64,000 nucleotides of DNA from contig CALFSK010000022.1 in assembly GCA_937916845.1 (NCBI GenBank), positions 1 through 64,000 on the forward strand, given 5' to 3'. The notes beneath the pieces were generated by a model. The model had not been told where the DNA came from, did no database searches, and worked only from the letters and a program-made list of their open reading frames with translations. This document shows positions 27,077 through 35,868 of the stretch, one piece after another. Made by a program: the position numbers and the translations under genes. Source of the stretch: an uncultured Lactobacillus sp. (GTDB taxonomy: Bacteria > Bacillota > Bacilli > Lactobacillales > Lactobacillaceae). Within the stretch, counting starts at the first letter, position 1, and every line of letters starts with the position of its first letter.

Positions 27077-28121
27077 TAATTTTCATTCCTTCCTGAATGC
27101 GACTTTGTAACACTGATAAATTATTTTTTATAAACTGTGCCGTTGTCGGCGGTACTAGTTGATTTAACTTGGTTAAGTTGCCACTTTGAATCCATTGTCG
27201 AACCGTCCGCGCTGAAATTGGCTGATCCGCCACTTCAGTTCGCGGCACGACTTGGACATTAACGGCGGGTGGCAGTTCGCGCTGCAAAACTTGATTATAA
27301 ATCGCAGTCGTCCGTGACGTTGGTTCACTCCCGACAAACCGGGTTGTAATGTGCAAGGCCGGTGCTAACTGCGTTTTAAAGATCCGCGCGTCCAACGTGG
27401 TCTGTGCTTCAATCGCGCTGGCCGCTGAATCCAAAAAGTAAGCCGGAAAAGTTGCGGCACTCACAAGGTAATCGCCTCCGCTGACGACCCGGACGTTTGG
27501 TAAATCCGCCGTTCCCTGTTGAACGAGTTCAACCCGTTCAGCAGTCCGGAACAAGCTCGCATCCGTTGCCACCACGAACACGTAGACTAAATCACTAACC
27601 GCCGCGGCCTGTTCAACCAAATAGCGGTGTCCGCGCGTAAACGGATTCGCATTCATCACGATTGCACTCACGCGCTGATTGTCCTGGTTCGTAATGCCCG
27701 GCAATTGTCGGACAAAGTCATTGACGTCCGGTAAGCCGTTTTCCAAAACCGCCGCTTCATCCGAATGGGCTAGTTCTTTAAACCCAACGTGTTGAAAGCT
27801 TAACGAATACTTGGCCTTTGTGAAGACCATCATATGAAAAATATTTGCTTGAAATAATCGGCTCACCAATGCACTCACAATTTGATTAAACCGCGCGCCC
27901 GGTTGGCTATTCTGATTACAGACACCCACGTATTTGAGGACGTTTCCCGCGATCGACCCCGTACCGACGAGTTGATCATCTTCAATCAACCCAAGGGTCG
28001 TGTCGATTTGGTCAACTTCCCGCGCACTAAAATTGGTAATACCTAATGACGTTAGAAAGTGTTGCCACTGAGCACGATCATGGGGATTATTTAACTGCAT
28101 CTCAACAACCTGAGCTGTCAT
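27066..28121 (-). CDS. citC: [Citrate (pro-3S)-lyase] ligase (CitC)
   Basis: Acetylates the thiol of the CitD prosthetic group with acetate and ATP, switching the lyase on. 351 residues: an N-terminal GNAT-like domain (1-130), then a nucleotidyltransferase domain with AIVMNANPFTRGHRYLVEQAA (~150-170), which supplies the (H/T)xGH motif, and GSEPTSRTTAIYN. Start behind AGGAGG; that site overlaps the TAG stop of mae 14 nt upstream. Confidence 0.93.
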   Translation of the reverse strand: MTAQVVEMQLNNPHDRAQWQHFLTSLGITNFSAREVDQIDTTLGLIEDDQLVGTGSIAGNVLKYVGVCNQNSQPGARFNQIVSALVSRLFQANIFHMMVFTKAKYSLSFQHVGFKELAHSDEAAVLENGLPDVNDFVRQLPGITNQDNQRVSAIVMNANPFTRGHRYLVEQAAAVSDLVYVFVVATDASLFRTAERVELVQQGTADLPNVRVVSGGDYLVSAATFPAYFLDSAASAIEAQTTLDARIFKTQLAPALHITTRFVGSEPTSRTTAIYNQVLQRELPPAVNVQVVPRTEVADQPISARTVRQWIQSGNLTKLNQLVPPTTAQFIKNNLSVLQSRIQEGMKINGN

Positions 28122-28134
28122 TAAAAGCTACCTC

Positions 28135-29292
28135 CTATGATTGATGTGCGTAGGCCGCAACCGCTGCCGTCACATTTGGCACAACGCTGGGATCAAAGAC
28201 ACTCGGGACAATGGTGGTTGCGCTTGGATTTTCCACGGTCTTGGCAATTGCTTGTGCGACCTGAACCTGCAATTCATCATCAACCTGTTTGACCCCGTTA
28301 TCCAGCAGACCCTTGAACAACCCTGGAAAAGCCAAAATATTATTGACTTGGTTGGGATACTGACTAGAACCAGTTGCAATGATCGTTGCCCCGGCCTTCT
28401 TAGCCACCGCTGGATCAATTTCTGGTACCGGATTAGCCAGCGCAAAGATAATTGGGTCATGATTCATTAGATGGACCGCACCAGCCGATAAGACGTTGGC
28501 GTCCGATAACCCAATGAATGCATCTTGATTGGCCATTACTTTGGCTAACGGTTGCCCTTTAAGACTGGCTGGTGTCTGTAACTGCTTAGCCAAATCACGT
28601 TGATACTGGTTATACCGACGATCATCCGCCGTCACAACACCATACACGTCTACTAAGGTCAATTTTTTAACACCCACCGCTGCTAGTAATCGTGCGGTCG
28701 CCAGTCCGGAAGCCCCGACACCGTTGATGACGATGCGCATTTGTTGCAACGTCTTTCCGACCACCCGTGCGGCATTGATCAAACCAGCTAAAACAACAAT
28801 TGCCGTTCCTTCTTGGTCATCGTGGTAAACCGGAATGTCCAGTTCATCCTTTAAAGCGGCTTCCAACTCAAAACATTTTGGCGCCGTAATATCTTCCAAG
28901 TGAATTCCCGCAAATGATAACGACATATTCTTAATCGTTTCAACCATCTTAGGAACACTCACCTGGTTTAACGCCAATGGAATGGCATTAATCCCGGCTA
29001 AGTTTTTATAAAGTAAGGCTTTACCTTCAACAACTGGCAGACCACCGGCGGGACCAATGTTACCGAGGCCCAACACGGCAGAACCATCAGTGATCAATGC
29101 GACTAACTTGCCGCTCATTGTATATTTGGCTTTTAACTCTGGGTGCGCCGCAATCAGCTTGGAAATTACCGCAACGCCTGGCGTATACGCCTTTCCTAAT
29201 TCTGCTTTGTCCGTCACTTTTAAATCCGAATGGATATCCAAAACCCCGGTGTGCGCCGCGTGTAACTTTAAAATTTCATCTTGTTCAACCAT
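28135..29292 (-). CDS. mae: NAD(P)-type malic enzyme / oxaloacetate decarboxylase (Mae, CitM-like)
   Basis: 385-residue short malic enzyme: AYTPGVAVISKLI, ITDGSAVLGLGNIGPAGGLPVVEGKALLYK (~68-97), FELEAALK, YHDDQEGTAIVVLAGL (metal ligands, ~155), INGVGASGLATARLL nucleotide fold. In cit operons of lactic acid bacteria this enzyme acts as a soluble oxaloacetate decarboxylase, giving pyruvate and CO2 from citrate lyase product. First gene of the operon, divergent from citR. Confidence 0.9.
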   Translation of the reverse strand: MVEQDEILKLHAAHTGVLDIHSDLKVTDKAELGKAYTPGVAVISKLIAAHPELKAKYTMSGKLVALITDGSAVLGLGNIGPAGGLPVVEGKALLYKNLAGINAIPLALNQVSVPKMVETIKNMSLSFAGIHLEDITAPKCFELEAALKDELDIPVYHDDQEGTAIVVLAGLINAARVVGKTLQQMRIVINGVGASGLATARLLAAVGVKKLTLVDVYGVVTADDRRYNQYQRDLAKQLQTPASLKGQPLAKVMANQDAFIGLSDANVLSAGAVHLMNHDPIIFALANPVPEIDPAVAKKAGATIIATGSSQYPNQVNNILAFPGLFKGLLDNGVKQVDDELQVQVAQAIAKTVENPSATTIVPSVFDPSVVPNVTAAVAAYAHQS

Positions 29293-29383
29293 ATTGGCAT
29301 GCCTTCTCTTCTCATTAAAATACCGTTCATTGCATTAATCTAAGTCTACGACTGATTTTAAAAAATATCAAATTTCGGTCTAT

Positions 29384-29411
29384 TTTTTGAAATTTTTCAA
29401 AAACCGGTTTT
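29384..29411. promoter_or_regulatory. Palindromes in the mae-citR divergent region (candidate CitR operators)
   Basis: TTTTTGAAA-TT-TTTCAAAAA (29384-29403) is an AT-rich inverted repeat, followed by the palindrome AAAACCGGTTTT (29400-29411). Both lie just upstream of the citR -10 (TATAAT, 29416-29421). SorC-type citrate regulators bind AT-rich operators in such divergent promoters, so this is where CitR should act. Confidence 0.45.
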
Positions 29412-29453
29412 CTGTTATAATGAACTTAATATTTAAACGAAGAGGTTATTGAT

Positions 29454-30416
29454 ATGGATGACATGAATCATCGCCGACTACTGATTGGAATTTCACATGA
29501 TTACTATTTATCTAAAATCAACATTGCTGAAATTTCCAAGAAATATCAGGTCAGTCGGTACTTAATTTCTAAATATCTAGATGAAGCCATGGCTACTGGT
29601 TTAGTTAAAATCAACATCAACACGCCCATTGAACGCAATGGCGAACTTGAAACTAAATTTAAAAAGCGGTTTTCAATCGATCACATCTACATTATTAAAG
29701 ATGCGGATACGACTAGCGATGATGAACGCCACGTCATTGAATTTAGTGCCGAAGTAATTCAACACCAAATCTTGCAAAGTCAAATCATCGGGGTCGCTTG
29801 GGGTGGTACTGTATTGAGCGTCATCGACAATTTTCAAACGAGTACCCGTAATGACCTGCTCTTCACGCAATTTATGGGGGATAACCTTAAAACCAATGCA
29901 GCCAACGGTTCCACTCCATTAGTTCAAAAGGCCGCCGCCAAGTTTGGGGCCAAATATGTCACCATCCCTGCGCCTTTATACTTATTCAACGATCAGGCGC
30001 ACCAAGCACTCGCACAGGAACCTGCAATTGTTCCTGCCATTAGAAATTTCGACCGTATGGATATGTTATTCGCAGGAATTGGCACGCTAGCTTCCATTGA
30101 TTCGATTCCAGTTTGGAAACAAAACCGTCAGCAAATTTTAGGTGGTGCGAACCCTGAAGACGTCGTTGGCCTGTTGTACGGCCGGCCATACGATATCAAT
30201 GGTCACGTCCTCAACGAACATCACGATAAATTATTCGGAGCCAAACTCGCAACCATTTTGAACGTGCCACGGCGCTTTGCCATCGTTAAAAGTAAATTTA
30301 AGAGCAAAGCTTTGCTGGGTGCCATCCGTGGTCGCCTCTTAACCGACATCATTATCGATGAGGCGGTTGCCAACCGGGTCCTCCAAGAGGATCAAGTTTT
30401 ACCATTTAAATCTTAA
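29454..30416 (+). CDS. citR: SorC-family regulator of the citrate genes (CitR/CitI-like)
   Basis: 320 residues: helix-turn-helix ISKKYQVSRYLISKYLDEAMATGLV (~27-51) and a sugar-isomerase-like effector domain with the GVAWGGTVLS motif (~104-113) and DMLFAGIGTLAS (~203). SorC proteins usually bind phosphosugars, but a branch in lactic acid bacteria (CitI of Weissella) responds to citrate and activates cit genes. Divergent position to mae-citCDEF supports that role here. Ribosome site GAAGAGG. A terminator follows. Confidence 0.85.
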   Translation: MDDMNHRRLLIGISHDYYLSKINIAEISKKYQVSRYLISKYLDEAMATGLVKININTPIERNGELETKFKKRFSIDHIYIIKDADTTSDDERHVIEFSAEVIQHQILQSQIIGVAWGGTVLSVIDNFQTSTRNDLLFTQFMGDNLKTNAANGSTPLVQKAAAKFGAKYVTIPAPLYLFNDQAHQALAQEPAIVPAIRNFDRMDMLFAGIGTLASIDSIPVWKQNRQQILGGANPEDVVGLLYGRPYDINGHVLNEHHDKLFGAKLATILNVPRRFAIVKSKFKSKALLGAIRGRLLTDIIIDEAVANRVLQEDQVLPFKS

Positions 30417-30430
30417 TAAGCGTTTCTTCT

Positions 30431-30479
30431 AAAACAGGTACCGACACTGACCAGTTATGGCAGCTTGGCACCTGTTTTT
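30431..30479. terminator. Bidirectional terminator between citR and the DASS gene
   Basis: AAAACAGGTACC / GGCACCTGTTTT around a 24-base loop, T-run on both sides. Serves the two convergent genes. Confidence 0.8.
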
Positions 30480-30496
30480 AATTCGTCTAAATCACA

Positions 30497-31915
30497 CTAC
30501 CAGATACCAATTACTTTCATCCAAAGGGCACCAATCCCGCCCCAAACAACTAGGTAGAATAGTCCTAAGACGAAGTTTAATTGCCACCATTTGCCTTGAC
30601 TCACATAGCCTGAGCCAAAGAGCACGCTCGCTGGACCATTCGCATAATGCGTGGTTGATGCGAAGATTGATCCGACAAAGCCAAGCATCAAAGCAGAAAG
30701 GGTTGCTGGTGCACCAGCTGAAACAGCCACACCAAGTAACGCCGCGTACATTGCTGAAACGTGGGCGGTCCCACTAGCAAATAGATAATGACTGTAGAAG
30801 TAGAACAATGCCAATGCGGCTAAAACAATGCCCCAACTGAAGCCTTTCAGTGCACCACCAATCGCACCTGAAAGCCATGGAATAAATCCTAAAGCGTTCA
30901 ATTCATTGGCCATGAAAATCAAAATTGAGAACCAAACCAACGTGTTCCAAGCACCGGTTTCATGCAAGATATCGTCAACTGAAAGTACCCCACAAACTAA
31001 TAGAAGTGAGACAGCCATGAAGGCGACCAACGCAGCGTCCAAACCAATAAAGCTAGATATCATCCATAGGACCAAAGCTAGTAAGAAGACGCCGCCCATG
31101 ATTTTTTCAGGAAGGCTCATTTTACCCATCTTCTCTAACTCACTGTCTGCCCATGCCTTAGCGTTAGGGGTGTCTTTGATTTCCGGTGGATACATCTTAT
31201 AAATTAAATATGGCACAACCACTAAACAAATAATCCCGGGAACGACCCCTGCTAAGAACCACTGCATCCATGATAAGGTGATATGTAAGCTCTTGGCTAA
31301 CGTCACAGCCACTAAGTTTGGTGCCATGGCTGTCATAAACATCGTACTAGTAATTAAATCACCGTGAAATTCAGCAAATACTAAGAATGACCCAATTTTG
31401 CCCTGAGTTCCATCTTTAGGATCTGAATGGAACGTTTCAGCTAAGGATTGGATGATTGGGTATACAATCCCACCAGCACGGGCCGTGTTACTTGGTGTGG
31501 CCGGTGCGGTTACTAAATCAACCCCGATTAGCGCGTACGCTAACCCTAGCGTTCGTTTACCAAACAGTCGCACAAACACCAACGCAACCCGTCGTCCTAG
31601 CCCAGTATTGATGAAGCCCCGTGACATGAAGTAAGCCATGGCAATCATCCATACCGTACTACTCCCAAAGCCGGACACCGCAGTCTTCATTGGGACGATG
31701 CCGAACAATACGGTTAACGTCAATCCAACGATGGCGACCCCGGCAATTGGTAATGGTCGGGTAATACAACCGATAATCGTTGCCACAAAAATAGCAAATA
31801 TATGCCAAGCATTCAGCGAGACGCTGGCTGGCTTAATGGGACTGCTTACCCAAATAATCAATCCCACCAGTAGCGGTATAATAAAATTACGATAATTGAT
31901 CTTATTTAGTGTCAT
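30497..31915 (-). CDS. DASS-family dicarboxylate/citrate transporter
   Basis: 472-residue membrane protein of the divalent anion:sodium symporter (SLC13/CitT) family, with about 12-13 hydrophobic segments and the family SNT motif in APATPSNTARAGGIVYPI (~142). Close relatives exchange citrate, tartrate, 2-oxoglutarate or malate for succinate. Beside citrate lyase and a succinate-forming branch, a citrate/succinate antiporter (CitT-like) is the most economical reading, though substrate is not provable from sequence. It lies 31 bp downstream of the LDH-family gene and is probably co-transcribed with it. Confidence 0.87.
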   Translation of the reverse strand: MTLNKINYRNFIIPLLVGLIIWVSSPIKPASVSLNAWHIFAIFVATIIGCITRPLPIAGVAIVGLTLTVLFGIVPMKTAVSGFGSSTVWMIAMAYFMSRGFINTGLGRRVALVFVRLFGKRTLGLAYALIGVDLVTAPATPSNTARAGGIVYPIIQSLAETFHSDPKDGTQGKIGSFLVFAEFHGDLITSTMFMTAMAPNLVAVTLAKSLHITLSWMQWFLAGVVPGIICLVVVPYLIYKMYPPEIKDTPNAKAWADSELEKMGKMSLPEKIMGGVFLLALVLWMISSFIGLDAALVAFMAVSLLLVCGVLSVDDILHETGAWNTLVWFSILIFMANELNALGFIPWLSGAIGGALKGFSWGIVLAALALFYFYSHYLFASGTAHVSAMYAALLGVAVSAGAPATLSALMLGFVGSIFASTTHYANGPASVLFGSGYVSQGKWWQLNFVLGLFYLVVWGGIGALWMKVIGIW

Positions 31916-31946
31916 TTTAATTCCTCCCCACTATTTCCTCTTGTGA

Positions 31947-32873
31947 CTATGCCACATTCAACATTGCGAGCATTTTAGTTGCGAAGTGTTGCATCCGTGC
32001 ACGTTCATCATCTGAAAGATCAGCTTCAATCACTTTTTGTAACCCGTTACGATTAATAATTGCAGGTGACCCTAAGTACAAATCATTAATTCCGTATTGC
32101 CCAGATAGCGCAGCGGAAACAATCAATTCAGCATTTTCATCATTTAAAATGGCGCGGCAAATCTGCATTAAGCTAACCGCAACCCCGTAGAACGTGGCGC
32201 CCTTTTGCTTAATAATCTGGCCACCCTTGCCACGAACTGCTTGCTCGATTTCCGCTTTGAACTGGTCATCGACCGGCGTGACTTCTGCAAGTGGTTGATC
32301 ATTGATCATAATTTCATCAAAGTTAACAATTGAACTATCACCATGTTCGCCAAGGACAGCGGCATCAACCGCAGTCGTTGGCACGTTCAATTTCTGAGCT
32401 AATGCGACCCGTAACCGTGCCGTATCTAGCGAAGTCCCAGTACCAATGACCCGATTACGAGGGAACCCAGATAACCGCTGTGTCATGGAAGTCAGGATAT
32501 CAACCGGATTGCTTGAAACAATGAAACAACCGTTGAAGCCACTGGCAACGACCGGTTTAACAATCGATTCCAGAATCTTTGTATTGCGGTTAATTAAATC
32601 CAGGCGACTCTCACCGGGTTTACGTGGCACGCCAGCCGTAATGATTACAATATCAGCATCGTGGGCGTCCGCGTACTCACCAGTGTGAATCTTCGTGGCA
32701 TTCGTGAAGGCAGCGACGTCTTCCAAATCCTTGACGTCCCCTTCCGCATGCTCTTTAACCAAATCGACAATGACGAGTTCGTCAAGCGCACAATTCTGAA
32801 TAAGGGAAAAGGCAAATGATGAGCCTACCGAACCATCACCAACAATAACGACCTTACGTTGTTTCTTATCCAT
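31947..32873 (-). CDS. ldh: LDH/MDH-family 2-hydroxyacid dehydrogenase with malate-type specificity residue
   Basis: 308 residues, NAD-dependent lactate/malate dehydrogenase superfamily: VVIVGDGSVGSSFA (8-21), active-loop GVPRKPGESR (81-90), SSNPVDIL, DTARLR (Asp150, Arg153) and GEHGDSS with catalytic His177. It would be annotated as a second L-lactate dehydrogenase. Arg84, however, falls at canonical position 102, which is Gln in true LDHs (AGAPQKPGE) and Arg in malate dehydrogenases. The rest of the loop (GESR) is LDH-like. Given a cit/fum/frd neighbourhood, oxaloacetate reduction to malate is plausible. It precedes the DASS transporter; ribosome site AGAAGGA. Confidence 0.85.
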   Translation of the reverse strand: MDKKQRKVVIVGDGSVGSSFAFSLIQNCALDELVIVDLVKEHAEGDVKDLEDVAAFTNATKIHTGEYADAHDADIVIITAGVPRKPGESRLDLINRNTKILESIVKPVVASGFNGCFIVSSNPVDILTSMTQRLSGFPRNRVIGTGTSLDTARLRVALAQKLNVPTTAVDAAVLGEHGDSSIVNFDEIMINDQPLAEVTPVDDQFKAEIEQAVRGKGGQIIKQKGATFYGVAVSLMQICRAILNDENAELIVSAALSGQYGINDLYLGSPAIINRNGLQKVIEADLSDDERARMQHFATKMLAMLNVA

Positions 32874-33106
32874 TTTAATATCCTTCTTTCATCAAAAATG
32901 TCTATTTAATTAGGAGGTTTGTAACTTAGTTACCTAACTCACAAGTATTATAACGCAAATGCTTTCATTTTTTCTATTTTTTTAAAAATAAATTATTTTT
33001 TGAAAAAATTAAACATAATTATGGCCATAAAGCTTGTTTTAACAGTATTTTTAAATAATTTCGCTTGTGAACAATTTAAAAAGCGGTGTTTTGTGAAGGC
33101 TTTTTC

Positions 33107-33118
33107 GTAACCGGTTAC
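33107..33118. promoter_or_regulatory. Palindrome GTAACCGGTTAC, cre-like
   Basis: A perfect 12-bp palindrome in CGTAACCGGTTACA, one base off a TGTAANCGNTTACA cre. It is in the 375 bp region between the divergent ldh-family gene and the small protein at 33249. The ldh-family -10 (TATAAT, minus strand) is near 32948-32953. The interval is otherwise AT-rich without a gene. Confidence 0.4.
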
Positions 33119-33248
33119 ATTTCAACCTTATTTAACCCACTTTTTCCTTTCCAGACGACCTAAAACCAAACGTCGTATCTTCATCCAGTTAAAATAAGCT
33201 AGCCGTGGTATATTAGACATACACTCAACATAAGAAAGGATTACTAAC

Positions 33249-33560
33249 TTGGATAACGAAACTTTAAAAAACTATTTGGCTGATAACTCCCAAGTCATTA
33301 CGATTTTTATGGATAAAGCAACTGATTTTCTGAATCGTCAAAATGCCGACCGCGCACCCGCCCGTCGCTATAACGATGCAGAAATCACCCGTCAAGCTGA
33401 AAAAATGCTGGACAGCGTAATTGACAATATCCATGGCAAAATTGCGCCCCACACACGCGAACAGACCCCCGCTGCTTGGGCACGATTCCTAAGTGAAAAT
33501 GACGTGCTTGATGATCTCGAACTTTCTATGACGGAATTATCATTTGAATCCGAAGACTGA
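33249..33560 (+). CDS. Hypothetical small acidic protein
   Basis: 103 residues starting with TTG (MDNETLKNYLADNSQVITIF...). Charged and probably helical, with no Cys, no signal peptide and no membrane segment; the C-terminus is acidic (LELSMTELSFESED). I do not recognise a family. Evidence that it is real: AAGGA nine nt before the start, an extended -10 TGG-TATATT (33206-33214) identical to that of the surface hydrolase at 2986, and a hairpin after the stop. Not obviously linked to its neighbours. Confidence 0.6.
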   Translation: MDNETLKNYLADNSQVITIFMDKATDFLNRQNADRAPARRYNDAEITRQAEKMLDSVIDNIHGKIAPHTREQTPAAWARFLSENDVLDDLELSMTELSFESED

Positions 33561-33741
33561 GAACCCAGCGTGGGACAAGGGGCGGTTAGTTTGCGAGCAT
33601 TAACGTGAAATCAGCGATTATTCCGGAGTTTGGAATGGTCGCTGATTTCGGGTTAAGCGGAAAAAACTGCCTTTTGGTCCACGTTTCGACCGTAATAATA
33701 AGAAAAACCATTCAGAAATTTGATACTTCTGAATGGTTTTT
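33561..33741 (+). repeat. Long-hairpin repeat, copy 2 with satellite hairpin
   Basis: Main hairpin 33570-33682: GTGGGACAAGGGGC against GCCTTTTGGTCCAC, with AAATCAGCGA/TCGCTGATTT inside. Satellite hairpin 33703-33741: AAAAACCATTCAGAA / TTCTGAATGGTTTTT, a good bidirectional terminator between the convergent small protein and citG. Confidence 0.82.
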
Positions 33742-33790
33742 GAGTTTAGTTCCGGACTCATTTTTAATTTTATTATTCATTAACGCCAAC

Positions 33791-34633
33791 TTAGGCTAAC
33801 AGTTGCATTTCTAATCCTAGAAAAATGGTCAAAATCAATAAATCGGCTGAACCGCCCAGGCTGTAGTTCCGGGTCACAAAGATTTGATTCAGCTCCCGTA
33901 AGAACGCCATCCCCGCTTCCGTACGACTTCCCCCCAGCTCAAAGTAGCGTTGTGCCTGTTCGTGGACCCAATCAACCACGTGCGGATCACGGGCCCGCTT
34001 AACTAAATTCGTGTCAACGGTTGCTTGAACGATTGCCATCAAAGTATCCAGCAAGCGTTGATTAATCGTCCCATGACTCCGCTGCAACGCTGGTAACGCC
34101 ACCGTCATCACGGTCGGATAGCCCGCCTCGGCTTCTCCGCGAATCCCTTTAATACCATACGTCAGGTATTCACGTTCGCCGGCCGTTAACGTCGCCGGGT
34201 CCTTAGTATCCAAGCCATTAAAATCATTGGCAGTCAGTCCTTTAAGCATTGCTTGCACAATGGTCATTAGCGTTTGCGTCGGTTGCTGGGCATGATAGGC
34301 CGCAGCCGTTACCAAAATTCCCAGTGAAAATACGGCGCCCTTATGCGTGTTAACGCCGTTGGTCGCCGCAAACATGGTCCGCTCCGCCTCAACGCCGATT
34401 GACCGGATTTTTTGAAACAATCCCGTTAAATCGTCAGCCGTATACGTCGCGCCCGCCGATGCACAGGCTTTAAAATAAGGTTCCAAACTTAGCGCGCTAT
34501 CAATAAACATGAAGGCGTTCATATCCGGATGTGGGCCGGCTGATAAGGGGTCCACTAGCCCCGGCTTCGGATTAACCGTCACCTCGTATAGTAGCGCTCG
34601 TAGCGCGTGATTGACAATAACCGTAGTTTCCAA
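33791..34633 (-). CDS. citG: Triphosphoribosyl-dephospho-CoA synthase (CitG)
   Basis: Makes the citrate lyase prosthetic-group precursor from ATP and dephospho-CoA. About 280 residues, family motifs VNPKPGLVDPLSAGPHPDMNAFMFIDSA (~18-45) and NTHKGAVFSLGIL (~110). Start is uncertain: I prefer the TTG ending at 34633 because GGAGG is 7 nt upstream; an ATG ten codons earlier (34663) has only a weak GGGA. It stands alone 8 kb from citCDEF and 14 kb from citX, all on the same strand. Confidence 0.87.
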   Translation of the reverse strand: METTVIVNHALRALLYEVTVNPKPGLVDPLSAGPHPDMNAFMFIDSALSLEPYFKACASAGATYTADDLTGLFQKIRSIGVEAERTMFAATNGVNTHKGAVFSLGILVTAAAYHAQQPTQTLMTIVQAMLKGLTANDFNGLDTKDPATLTAGEREYLTYGIKGIRGEAEAGYPTVMTVALPALQRSHGTINQRLLDTLMAIVQATVDTNLVKRARDPHVVDWVHEQAQRYFELGGSRTEAGMAFLRELNQIFVTRNYSLGGSADLLILTIFLGLEMQLLA

Positions 34634-34926
34634 CACATTTCCTCCATCTGACTCATTACTCATCGATATTCCCGCTGTGACCCAACGTCAAAACCAGTAA
34701 CCGTCTCTTTATCATACTAACGATTTTATAACGAAATTGACAGTTGCACCATACCTTGAAGGCTATCCTTATAAAATACCGGTTGCTTACTCAGCTTCTT
34801 AGTTTTACTTTTGATAGCTTACACCACTGAGACTAAGTGCCGCCACACGCTAAAATTAATTGAATCGCCCACGCGCACCCAAATAAGCGTAGAATGTAGT
34901 CATAAGTACAACTAAGGGAGAATATT

Positions 34927-35796
34927 ATGTATCAGCTATTAACAGACTCAACCGTGGATTTGCCTTATCAACTGCTCAAAGACAATAACGTTAACTTCGT
35001 TTCTATGAACGTCACCATTGATAACCAGGAATCTTCCGACGATTTAGGCCACCATTTTGATTTGGCTAATTTTTATCACCAAATCGGCAAGGGTGTGATG
35101 CCGACGACCGCGCAAATCAACATTGGTCAATTTATTGAATTCTTCAAGCCATACGTGCAAGCCCACACGCCGATTTTATACCTCGGCTTTTCATCCGGGT
35201 TAAGTGGCACCTTTAACAATGCTCGGCAAGCCAAAGAAATGCTCATGCAGGACTTTCCCGAAGCCGAAATTTACCTTGTGGATTCGTTAGCCGCTTGCTG
35301 TGGAGAAGGCTTAATGCTACTGGACGCGGTCGACAAACGTGATGCGGGGATGCCAATTGGCCAACTGGCTAATTGGTTGACTGAAAACCGGTTGTATTAT
35401 CAGCAATGGTTCACCGTCGATGATTTGAAATATCTTTACCATGGTGGACGCGTCTCGCGTACATCCGCTACGGTTGGATCGCTCTTGCAGATTAAACCCG
35501 TGATGGACGTTGACCCACTTGGGCATTTACGCCCCGTCCAAAAAGTTCGTTCACGGCGGCGATCACTCACCACGCTGGTAACTAACACCATCACGAATCT
35601 CCGTAATCAGGACAATCCGCGGATCATTATTGCAACTAGTGATGCGGACGACGCGGCCCAGGCCATCCGTGAAAAGATTCTGGCAAAGTTACCGCACGCC
35701 GAAATCTTATTGTCTAATATTGGCCCCACCATTTCTAGCCACACCGGCTTAGGGTGCGTTGCCGTCTTTTCATTTGGCAAGACCAAACGCGAATAA
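34927..35796 (+). CDS. DegV family fatty-acid-binding protein
   Basis: 289 residues with the DegV pattern: LLTDSTVDLPYQLLKDNNVNFVSMNVTID at the start, PTTAQINIGQF (~60) and SSGLSGTFNNARQA (~95) that contact the fatty acid head group, DSLAACCGEG (~122) and GGRVSRTSATVGSLLQIKPV (~178). In Firmicutes such proteins (FakB) present fatty acids to the kinase FakA; whether this copy does so is inferred. Monocistronic, ribosome site AAGGGAG. Confidence 0.9.
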   Translation: MYQLLTDSTVDLPYQLLKDNNVNFVSMNVTIDNQESSDDLGHHFDLANFYHQIGKGVMPTTAQINIGQFIEFFKPYVQAHTPILYLGFSSGLSGTFNNARQAKEMLMQDFPEAEIYLVDSLAACCGEGLMLLDAVDKRDAGMPIGQLANWLTENRLYYQQWFTVDDLKYLYHGGRVSRTSATVGSLLQIKPVMDVDPLGHLRPVQKVRSRRRSLTTLVTNTITNLRNQDNPRIIIATSDADDAAQAIREKILAKLPHAEILLSNIGPTISSHTGLGCVAVFSFGKTKRE

Positions 35797-35835
35797 CATC
35801 ATCCGAATGCAAACAACCACTAAAAAAAGATTAGG

Positions 35836-35864
35836 GTTGACGCCAACTAGTCATTCGTGTGATA
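35836..35864 (+). promoter_or_regulatory. Promoter of the candidate small RNA
   Basis: TTGACG followed by an 18 bp spacer and an extended -10 (TG-T-GATAAT). It lies in the 416 bp between DegV and mtsA and has no open frame behind it. Confidence 0.55.
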
Positions 35865-35868
35865 ATGT

